A stretch of DNA of 64,000 nucleotides, from assembly GCA_022601195.1 (NCBI GenBank), contig JAHZIX010000048.1, positions 62,001 through 126,000 on the forward strand. The letters are read 5' to 3'. Positions 1 through 6,802 of this stretch are shown here, piece by piece; the stretch's first letter is position 1, and each line of letters starts with the position of its first letter. The translations under genes and the position numbers were made by a program. Source of the stretch: Deltaproteobacteria bacterium. GTDB taxonomy: Bacteria > Acidobacteriota > Thermoanaerobaculia > Multivoradales > JAHZIX01. The notes under the pieces were generated by a model that ran no database searches, was not told the origin of the DNA, and saw nothing but the letters and a program-made list of their open reading frames with translations.

Positions 1-1
1 C

Positions 2-1984
2 TTCGCCGAAACCGTAGTGCTAGGTATATCGGACTCGGGAGGTCCCAATCAGGCCATCACCTACCGCGCCGCCGCCGGTGCCAGCCCGGTCTTTTCCTCG
101 CTGGTCCCGGTAACGGGCTGGACCTCCTTCGATAGCAACATCCTGCAAGCTCCCCTACCCACCGGCCTGAGCCACGTCCGTTACCTCCAGGATGCCAGCG
201 AAGGATGGTTGCCTCGCTCAGCCACCCCCTCCTTCGTCGCCAACGAGGATGGTTCCTGCGTCGAGTGCACCTGGGACGATCCGGACTTTCAAGACAATAA
301 GTCCAATATTCGCTATCCCAACAGCTTTCCGGCACCGAACTGGAGTCGAGCAACGCAATACGACCTGCGGGAGTCGCAACACGCGTGGACCCTCGAGATA
401 TTGCCCATCGCTTCCGTAACGGCAGCCCAGAGGCGCATCTTCACCACCATACCGGCCCTCTACGAAATGAGAAGGGACACCATCGAGGACGATATCCCCA
501 ACAACAACTGGGTTCTCAACAGTCTCGAGGGTATCGATGAACCAGGCGAATGGGCCTGCCTCGATAACACCATCTACCTCTGGCCCAGGAGCGGAACCAG
601 CGACATCGCCGTACCCGCATTGACCGAATTGATCCGCATCGACGAAGGCACTCCCGATGGCAACGCTCCAATCTCAGCTGCCGTTCAGAATATTCACTTC
701 GAAGGCATTACGTTCACTGGCGGTGATTTCTATGCCATGAAAGAAGGAGATGTCACCACCCAACACGATTGGTCCGTGGTCGACCAGCCCACGGCCTTGC
801 TGCGCTTCCGGAATGCGGAGAACTGTTCTGTTCACAAATGCACCTTCACCAAGAGCGGTAGCACCGGAGTGCGTCTGGATCGTCATGCTCAGCAGATATC
901 CATCTCTCAAAACACTTTCAGCTTCCTTGGCAGAGAAGCCATCGTGCTCACTGGCCGCGGCCCCGGCCTGGGTGATGTCAACAAAAACAACATCATTTCT
1001 CACAATCACATCTCTTCCATCGGTCGTGAGAAATGGACAGCTCCCGCTATCATGATCGATCAAAGTTCGGGGAATAGCATTCTCTCCAACTACATTTTCG
1101 ACACCTACTTCACTGCTATCGCCCTGACCGCTCCCCGCCAACTCGCCATGTTGTCGGTTGGGGAGACCGGGGGCCCCACCGTTCCTACGGTTCGGGAATT
1201 TCACTACCAGGAAATTCCCAGCTCCGTGGTTGATTTCGTTCAGAGTTTTGAGGAGCTCAGCGAAGGGTCAAGAGAAGCCATGCAATTCGTTTACAACCGC
1301 GACAATCGCGTCGAAGGAAATGCGCTGATCGATGCCTGCGATGGGCTGGGCTTCCTCGTCAACGGCTACGTCTACATCTCCGGTGCCCAGCGACATGGAA
1401 CGAACTTCGTCGAACGGAATTTCCTACATGACTTGTCCGACAACCTACAGAATAATATGGCCTTCTACAGTGATAGCGACCAGGACAGCTGTGAATATGT
1501 CGGCAACATGATCCTCGGCTTGACCGTGGGAGACAGCCCTTCACCTTTCCCCCTCTACGTCACTTTCGCTCAATGGGCAGAGAGTGAGCCTCCCACGCCC
1601 AGCGGCCGCATTCTCCTGCGGGCCAATGCCACCGTCGACACGACTTTCGATGTCCACATCGTCGGCGCCAACACGCAGCAGGAGGGCAACCTGGTCAACG
1701 GCACCGGAGGGGAGGCTCAGTTCCTAGAGCTCTATCGCCAGAGCTATCTGGCCCTGTGCACCAGCTCCGGCACCCCCGGATCCCCTTGGCCAGGATCTTC
1801 GACCATGCAGGCTGCCCTCGCGTCCGAGATCCTGCGCCATGGAGGGTCTGTGCCTCCCTGTTTGGATCAAATTTTCGTCGATGGGTTCGAAACCGGCGGG
1901 GTCTCTCAATGGACCTCCAGCGCCCCCCTTTCCCTTCTAGGTCCCTGGAGATGGGAATCGGAGAAAATGGGCCCTGCTTTCTGA
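2..1984 (+). CDS. Exported right-handed beta-helix protein, 5' end outside window
   Basis: The frame is open from the first bases, so the true start lies upstream; about 660 residues are visible. The middle (roughly residues 220-500) has Asn/Ile-rich rungs such as NNIISHNHISSIG and NSILSNYIFDTYF, typical of pectate-lyase-like parallel beta-helices that bind or cleave polysaccharide. No catalytic residues can be assigned by eye. Near the C-terminus lies FVDGFETGGVSQW, a variant of the DGFESGDTSAW motif seen on other exported proteins in this window, here followed by about 25 extra residues instead of ending the protein. A signal peptide would be outside the window. Function beyond surface or secreted beta-helix protein is unknown. 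The next gene starts about 100 nt downstream. Confidence 0.75.
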   Translation, partial: FAETVVLGISDSGGPNQAITYRAAAGASPVFSSLVPVTGWTSFDSNILQAPLPTGLSHVRYLQDASEGWLPRSATPSFVANEDGSCVECTWDDPDFQDNKSNIRYPNSFPAPNWSRATQYDLRESQHAWTLEILPIASVTAAQRRIFTTIPALYEMRRDTIEDDIPNNNWVLNSLEGIDEPGEWACLDNTIYLWPRSGTSDIAVPALTELIRIDEGTPDGNAPISAAVQNIHFEGITFTGGDFYAMKEGDVTTQHDWSVVDQPTALLRFRNAENCSVHKCTFTKSGSTGVRLDRHAQQISISQNTFSFLGREAIVLTGRGPGLGDVNKNNIISHNHISSIGREKWTAPAIMIDQSSGNSILSNYIFDTYFTAIALTAPRQLAMLSVGETGGPTVPTVREFHYQEIPSSVVDFVQSFEELSEGSREAMQFVYNRDNRVEGNALIDACDGLGFLVNGYVYISGAQRHGTNFVERNFLHDLSDNLQNNMAFYSDSDQDSCEYVGNMILGLTVGDSPSPFPLYVTFAQWAESEPPTPSGRILLRANATVDTTFDVHIVGANTQQEGNLVNGTGGEAQFLELYRQSYLALCTSSGTPGSPWPGSSTMQAALASEILRHGGSVPPCLDQIFVDGFETGGVSQWTSSAPLSLLGPWRWESEKMGPAF

Positions 1985-2084
1985 GAAGGTAGGTCAGAAA
2001 GACACTCCAGTACCGACGGCAAAACGAGTAAGCTAATCCCTCACCTTCGACTCGGGTCCCACGTGATCGTTGGAAGGAATGAAG

Positions 2085-2588
2085 ATGGATATCGCCATGA
2101 CTCGGCGCCTGACCGCCGCTCAGCTACAAGTACAGCTAAGGCCCTACTTAAGCGGTTTGATCGTCGCTCCCAACTCGGAGTCTTGGACCCACCTGGACCC
2201 TCGACCGAGGGTTTCCTTTTTCCTCCACGAAGATCCGCCGGAATTTCCGAAGAGGTTCTTCACCGCATTCTCCGTCGCTGTCCAGCTCGCCGAGGGAATC
2301 CCGTTTCAGCACTGGCTCATCGAGCTGGCGAGGCTGCTCTCGGTCGAATTCGAGTGTGAAACGCTTTGTGACGGCACCAATTTCGGCCCGGACGATTCCC
2401 CCTATTGGTCGATCTTGTGGAACAAAGGGGAGGCCTTCCTGGCCGACGACAGCGAGACCGATCGCCCCGACCAGGAGGTCGGTCCCATCAGAATCATCGA
2501 GCCTCTCCCTCACCTCGACCTACAGGTTAGCCCGGGCGGACTCGACGATGCGGTTTTTTCAGAGAATCCGCCGGATGTGGACTCTTAG
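2085..2588 (+). CDS. Hypothetical cytoplasmic protein, 167 aa
   Basis: Start chosen at the ATG at 2085 because GGAAGGA at 2072-2078 is 6 nt upstream; an ATG at 2079 would touch that site. The protein is acidic, has no signal peptide or membrane segment, and I do not recognise a family. It contains a Trp/Phe-rich centre (FQHWLIELARLL, SPYWSILWNKGEAFL) and an acidic C-terminal tail. It converges with the next gene and the two stop codons overlap by 3 nt. Pairing of a small acidic protein with a beta-solenoid protein is reminiscent of immunity-protein loci, but no toxin is visible, so this is only a suggestion. Confidence 0.6.
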   Translation: MDIAMTRRLTAAQLQVQLRPYLSGLIVAPNSESWTHLDPRPRVSFFLHEDPPEFPKRFFTAFSVAVQLAEGIPFQHWLIELARLLSVEFECETLCDGTNFGPDDSPYWSILWNKGEAFLADDSETDRPDQEVGPIRIIEPLPHLDLQVSPGGLDDAVFSENPPDVDS

Positions 2589-3424
2589 GGCTTCCGAAAA
2601 ACGGCGAGGTCCTCTATCAAACGAGCCCAGATCCGCTCCACATCTGGCCAACTATCTGAGTCTTCCGGCTGGTCAAAAACCTCAGCGACGAGGATCTTCT
2701 GCCAATTAGATATCTCTTCCCCGTTGAGCTCCCGGGCTCGAGTCTCTCCGCGGACGAAGCCATCGTGATCGAGCAACAGGAAGGCCTTGGCCTCCAGGTC
2801 TCCTCCGATTCGCATCACTCCATCGTTATACTCGCCAATCACCCATCCGTCGGCCTTGAGATCTCCAAGAATGATGATAGATGCGCCACCTTTCTTGAGG
2901 TTATGGACCTTTAAGCTACCGCCGACGAAAAGGAGAGGTCCCCCTTCTAGCATGTCGTTGACGATATTTCCGTCAACGGAGAGGTCCCCCTGGCAATCGA
3001 TGGCGACGATGCGCTTCCCGCGCAGCCAATCGGCATCCCAATCGAGCTGGAGATTCCCTTTGATCTTCGTACCTGCCGGTAGCACCAAGACATTGGCGTC
3101 CGGATAGTCATCAAGCTGATAACCGATGTAATCGGAGAACATCGCTGGGTAGGAGAAGGTTTCCCGGTTGAGGGCTATCGCCGCGGCGACTCGCGACTCC
3201 ATGGGTCCCTTGGCGTCTTTGGCTTTGTGCAGGCTACCGAGGTCCAGTATCGAGTCCGCAGGCTCTTTCTGAGCTTGGCAGATTACCGGTAAGGTCACCC
3301 ACTGCAGGAGGAGGAAAAGGACCCTGAGGGATCTTGGAAGAATGCATCTACGGTACCTCAAATTCGCTTCTCCAATGCAAACAAAGCCCTGAAAGATTCG
3401 TTGTCTGGAAATTTGCCGACTCAC
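2585..3424 (-). CDS. Exported beta-solenoid-like protein of unknown function
   Basis: About 279 residues from the upstream GTG; a TTG at 3361 preceded by GGAGAAG is an equally likely start and puts the hydrophobic segment (SLRVLFLLLQWVTLPVICQA) right at the N-terminus as a signal peptide. From about residue 105 to 230 there are short repeated strands of the type GDLSVDGNI, GGSLKVHNL, LGDLKADG and GGDLEAKA, each starting with a Gly-Asp or Gly-Gly turn. This pattern predicts a small parallel beta-solenoid similar to polymer-forming (bactofilin-like) or polymorphic-toxin-associated repeats. No catalytic motif is visible. Its 3' end overlaps the convergent 167-aa gene. Confidence 0.65.
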   Translation of the reverse strand: MSRQISRQRIFQGFVCIGEANLRYRRCILPRSLRVLFLLLQWVTLPVICQAQKEPADSILDLGSLHKAKDAKGPMESRVAAAIALNRETFSYPAMFSDYIGYQLDDYPDANVLVLPAGTKIKGNLQLDWDADWLRGKRIVAIDCQGDLSVDGNIVNDMLEGGPLLFVGGSLKVHNLKKGGASIIILGDLKADGWVIGEYNDGVMRIGGDLEAKAFLLLDHDGFVRGETRARELNGEEISNWQKILVAEVFDQPEDSDSWPDVERIWARLIEDLAVFRKP

Positions 3425-3762
3425 CTAGAACACGCCAGGCGAAACCGGCTCGCTGCCTATTTGGACTTTCCTCCACTACTCCTCTGCAGGAACCCTTTCC
3501 TGCCCCGATACGGGGCGTCGATTCGCGGCGCTGTTACGGGGCGCCGGTACGCTGCACAGAATCCGTGGAGACTTTCGGAGCATACCAGCGCTCCATGAAG
3601 GGCTCTTCATCCCCTCCTCAGCCGATAGGAACAAAGCTCCCTCTAGCTCGACATCCGAAAATCCGGGTGACCTGCAGCTCTCCGAAACACTTCTACTGGA
3701 CTGGCTGAGAATTCCACTGCCAGCCTGGACCGACGACACCGGCTAGGGAGAACACCGAAGCC
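3425..3762. other. Intergenic region, no gene recognised
   Basis: This 338-nt stretch separates the beta-solenoid gene from the ArsR operon. Short open frames exist on both strands but none has a ribosome site or recognisable protein. It holds GC-rich partial repeats around 3510-3550 (several GGGGCG blocks) and otherwise nothing I can name. Confidence 0.5.
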
Positions 3763-3809
3763 TTGACAAATCACAGGAACAATCCAATAATTCGAAACAT
3801 GTCGAAACA
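3763..3809 (+). promoter_or_regulatory. Promoter and candidate ArsR operator
   Basis: TTGACA at 3763-3768 is a perfect -35 box, followed after exactly 17 nt by AATAAT at 3786-3791 as -10. This would place transcription start at about 3798, at the ATG at 3799, giving a leaderless or nearly leaderless message. Directly after the -10 the octamer TCGAAACA occurs twice, at 3792-3799 and 3802-3809, one helical turn apart. It lies across the start codon and is a plausible operator for the ArsR-type regulator encoded just there. Confidence 0.5.
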
Positions 3810-4116
3810 AGGAAATGACGACCACCTCGCGCTACAACTCAAAGCCCTCGGCAATCCGGTCCGATTGCGCATCTTCCGTCGGCTTCTAGATTGCTGCATC
3901 GCCTCTGGCGCCTGCAATGCCAAAGGGCAGTTCACCCAATGCGTCGGCGACTTGGGGAGTGCCTTCGAGCTCGCTCCGTCCACCGTCAGCCATCACCTGA
4001 AAGAGCTACGAATTGCTGGTTTGATCCGTTCGGAAAAGGTCGGTAAGAGCGTGATGTGCTGGGTACCGGAGGAGATCGGTGAGCGATTCCGGCCAGTGCT
4101 GGACCCAGAGCCTTGA
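3799..4116 (+). CDS. ArsR-family winged-helix repressor
   Basis: A 105-residue regulator. The N-terminal part (ALQLKALGNPVRLRIFRRLL) and the recognition region (APSTVSHHLKELRIAGLIRSEKVGK) match the ArsR/SmtB fold: A-x-P-S-T-V-S-H-H-L-x-x-L is the DNA-reading helix and the following basic turn is the wing. Four cysteines (CC, C and C in the segment LDCCIASGACNAKGQFTQC) sit between helix 2 and the HTH, so a metal or redox sensor role is plausible. I chose ATG 3799 because the upstream TTG at 3763 lies in a -35 box. It overlaps the next gene by TTGA, so both are probably co-translated. What it senses is not known. Confidence 0.8.
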   Translation: MSKQGNDDHLALQLKALGNPVRLRIFRRLLDCCIASGACNAKGQFTQCVGDLGSAFELAPSTVSHHLKELRIAGLIRSEKVGKSVMCWVPEEIGERFRPVLDPEP

Positions 4117-5393
4117 ATTGCAAGCGACTCCTCCAGACCTTCGCCCTACTTAGCTTTCTGGGAGTCGGCCTGGAGGTCGCCTTGGCGGCACCGGCGACAC
4201 CCCAGGTGCAGAACGGTGCGAACTTCTGGAGCGGTTTTCGTGGGCCCCAGGGGGATGGTTCGGTAGAACTACCGGATCTCTCCGGTTCCTCCGACCAGCT
4301 CGAGCTAAAGGAAGTTTGGCGCCATCCCCTGGGTCCGGGCTACTCAGCCATAGCGGTATCGGCAAGTGCGCTGGTCACTGCCTTTTCCGACGGCAAACGG
4401 GACTGGTTGGTGGCCCGCCGTCCCGAGACCGGAAGCCTCCTGTGGAAATTCGATCTGGGAGAGACCTACCAAGGCCACGATGGGTCTATGGACGGCCCTC
4501 TATCCACGCCCTTGGTCACACCGGATCTCACCTACTTCCTCACGCCTCGAGGCAAGGTTCACGGCCTGGAAACCGATACCGGCAAGCCGGTTTGGGAAAG
4601 AGCTCTGCCCGCAGCGTCAGCTCCGTTCTACGGCTTCACCGCCTCCCCCCTTCTCGCAGGGCCCCAGCTGATCATCGCCGGAGGCAAGGTAGGAACTTCT
4701 CTGTGGGCCCTCGAGCCCACCACCGGCAAAGTGATCTGGCAGGATGCCGAGGATACTTTGCACTACCAAACCCCCGCTTTCGACTCTACGAGCGGCGAGT
4801 TATTGGTGCTTGGAGATCAATTCTTGCGCAGCCTCGATCTGAGAACTGGCCAGACTCTCTGGCGTTTCCCTCACGGCCAGAGCTCTCCCGGCTACAGCCA
4901 ACCGCTGGCTTGGCAGCAACGCATCGTCGTCTCGTCCCTCGATGGCTTACTCGCGATCAAAAGCCAGGAGGTCACTGAAGGTCGGACGGCGGGCGGAACG
5001 CGGGGCCCGGTGAGCGAGACCTGGCGCAACGAGACCGTCGCCCGTTCCTACGCCCTCCCAGTGGCCCTAGATGATCACCTCTACACCTTTTCCGGCAGCG
5101 GTTTGGTCGCTCTGGACGTGGCTACCGGGAGCATTTCTTGGAAAAGTCGCGCCGCCCGCGGTCGCGGGCTGATTCGGGTTGGGTCTTGGCTCCTCTTTCT
5201 CAATCTGCTTGGGGAGTTGGTAGCCGCCGAGGCGAAGCCTGAAGCCTACCTAGAGGCCGCTCGGTGGCCTGTATTGAAAGTCGGTTCCTACGTTCCCCCC
5301 AGTTTTTCCGAGGGTCGTATATTCGTCCGCAACAACGACGAGATCGCCGCTTTCGAACTCACATCAAAACCACTCCAAGGAGAGTCTCCATGA
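4113..5393 (+). CDS. Exported PQQ-type beta-propeller protein
   Basis: Starts at TTG 4113 inside the TTGA overlap with the ArsR gene. A signal peptide is clear (LLQTFALLSFLGVGLEVALA). The rest consists of repeated propeller blades with the signature LWALEPTTGKVIWQ, LRSLDLRTGQTLWRF and LVALDVATGSISWKS, as in PQQ-binding-like and BamB-type WD40-like proteins. No PQQ-contact residues can be assigned and the length (426 aa) is below that of true quinoprotein dehydrogenases, so a binding or scaffolding propeller in the periplasm is more likely than an enzyme. It ends with an ATGA overlap with the next gene. Co-regulation by the ArsR protein is inferred from the overlaps. Confidence 0.8.
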   Translation: MNCKRLLQTFALLSFLGVGLEVALAAPATPQVQNGANFWSGFRGPQGDGSVELPDLSGSSDQLELKEVWRHPLGPGYSAIAVSASALVTAFSDGKRDWLVARRPETGSLLWKFDLGETYQGHDGSMDGPLSTPLVTPDLTYFLTPRGKVHGLETDTGKPVWERALPAASAPFYGFTASPLLAGPQLIIAGGKVGTSLWALEPTTGKVIWQDAEDTLHYQTPAFDSTSGELLVLGDQFLRSLDLRTGQTLWRFPHGQSSPGYSQPLAWQQRIVVSSLDGLLAIKSQEVTEGRTAGGTRGPVSETWRNETVARSYALPVALDDHLYTFSGSGLVALDVATGSISWKSRAARGRGLIRVGSWLLFLNLLGELVAAEAKPEAYLEAARWPVLKVGSYVPPSFSEGRIFVRNNDEIAAFELTSKPLQGESP

Positions 5394-5842
5394 TCCGTTC
5401 CCCACGCTCAGCCTTTTTCGTTCGCGGTCACTCTGCCCGCAATCACTACGTCCGTGCCCCCCTCGCCCTTGCAATCCTAGCCTTCGCTTGCCTTTCCAGC
5501 ACGTCGCTGGACGCCCATGAAAAGGGAGAAGAAAACAAACCGGAAGCAGCTCAAAGCGGCCTCTACGTCCACGTCGAAGGCATGCAGAGCGACGTCTGTG
5601 AGGTCTACTTGGAAGACACAGTGCTCTCCAAGGTCGCCTCCGTCGCCGACATCCGGGCCGATCATGAGAGCGGCTGGATTTGGATCGACGTCGAGGAGAG
5701 CGAAGAGATCGAAGAGAAAATTCGGAAGGTCGTCGAAGCAGAGTGTTCTTTCAAAGTCACCGATGTGCGCCGGCAGGCACCCCCCTCAGCCCCAGGCGAG
5801 ACCGTGCAGGATTCCCCCGGCGAAAAACACGCGGTCCCCTGA
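5390..5842 (+). CDS. Exported degenerate HMA-like (ferredoxin-fold) protein
   Basis: Start at ATG 5390, overlapping the previous stop as ATGA and preceded by AAGGAGAG; a longer in-frame reading from 5264 lies inside the propeller gene and is rejected. The 150-residue product has a hydrophobic export signal (residues about 24-41). Residues about 57-127 follow the heavy-metal-associated domain layout: a VHVEGM strand-turn, a helix, VASVADI (cf. GV in metallochaperones), then WIWIDVEES and a second helix. The canonical GMxCxxC is reduced to GMQSDVC, with only one Cys of the metal pair. A second Cys occurs at AECSF. It may bind metal differently or bind the propeller protein. The tail is Pro-rich and disordered. 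Confidence 0.65.
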   Translation: MIRSPRSAFFVRGHSARNHYVRAPLALAILAFACLSSTSLDAHEKGEENKPEAAQSGLYVHVEGMQSDVCEVYLEDTVLSKVASVADIRADHESGWIWIDVEESEEIEEKIRKVVEAECSFKVTDVRRQAPPSAPGETVQDSPGEKHAVP

Positions 5843-6079
5843 CTCCTCCCTTCCTCTTAGCCATCATCCGCAATCAGCAGCACGATTCCACCGAGGGGAA
5901 CACTTTCAACCTCATGGCCTAGAAAAAAACGTGAGTTGAGGAGACAGTCTCGAGCATCTCGGAAGAAATTTCGCCCCTGTTGACCAGATTTCTCATGGAA
6001 CTCCGCATTCAAAGGCAGAAGAGTCGCTTCGCGCATCGTAGCGCAAGAAAGATATTTTCTTTTCTGCAAGGAGATTCTC

Positions 6080-6802
6080 ATGACACTACTCGGCCTCGCT
6101 TTCCCTCTACTCGAAAAACGATCCCTTAGCCTTCTCACCTTGGTCGCGGTCTTCTTCATCCTCCCCGCGGCTCTGAACGCTCAAAGTCCACCGGACTGGC
6201 AGGTTAGTGGCAACAATATCTCATTCCTGCCAGGGTCCGTGGGAGTTGGCATAGACGACTTTCAACCGAATTCCAAGGGGCTACTGGTCAAGGATGGTCT
6301 CCAGATCTGGACAGAAAATGACTACCAATCGGGTGTTAACATTCTAGTCGGCTACAACTCGGACGATACCGGTGTTCACGGAAACGATTTTGGCTTCTGG
6401 CAAGCCTTCGACTGGGACAACCCCGGCCAACCCCTCCCCCTTGCGCTCAGCTCGGCAGTGATGATCGGCACGACGACCTTCGACTTCGATCACCAATTGG
6501 TCGTCGACGGCTCGATCAAGACTCGAGAAATCGTCGTCACGAACCTGAATTGGCCAGACTATGTCTTCGAAGGCGGCTACCACCTACCCTCTCTGAGTCG
6601 TCTGGAGAGCCTCATCCAAAGCGAAGGTCATCTCCCGGGCATTCCATCGGCTCGAGAAATCGCCGAGGAGGGAATCCAGGTCGGCCAGATGCAAGGAATG
6701 TTGTTGGAGAAAATCGAAGAGCTGTCTCTGTACCTCATCGACCTGGACAAACAGAACAAGAATCTGAGAGCCCGTCTCATCGCCTTGGAGGAATCGCAAT
6801 GA
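6080..6802 (+). CDS. Exported fibre-like protein with Bacteroidota-type C-terminal domain
   Basis: 240 residues, AAGGAG ribosome site, and a signal peptide ending in ALNAQ. After a beta-rich N-terminal half (DGLQIWTENDYQSGVNILVG) the C-terminal part WPDYVFEGGYHLPSLSRLE, GHLPGIPSAREI and MQGMLLEKIEELSLYLI matches a signature I know mainly from Bacteroidota tail-fibre-like and secreted proteins (PDYVF, GHLPGIPSA, LLEKIEELTLY). The end is a short coiled coil that probably trimerises. It overlaps the next gene by ATGA. Likely a surface or secreted oligomeric fibre; the ligand is unknown. Confidence 0.7.
   Translation: MTLLGLAFPLLEKRSLSLLTLVAVFFILPAALNAQSPPDWQVSGNNISFLPGSVGVGIDDFQPNSKGLLVKDGLQIWTENDYQSGVNILVGYNSDDTGVHGNDFGFWQAFDWDNPGQPLPLALSSAVMIGTTTFDFDHQLVVDGSIKTREIVVTNLNWPDYVFEGGYHLPSLSRLESLIQSEGHLPGIPSAREIAEEGIQVGQMQGMLLEKIEELSLYLIDLDKQNKNLRARLIALEESQ

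Noticed and set aside
2085-3424. Toxin-immunity locus
   Set aside because: No toxin domain, delivery domain or repeat-rich carrier gene is found nearby.
6550-6798. Upstream extension of the multidomain protein
   Set aside because: It is the shadow of the fibre-like gene; ATG 6799 overlaps that gene's stop as ATGA and begins a normal signal peptide.
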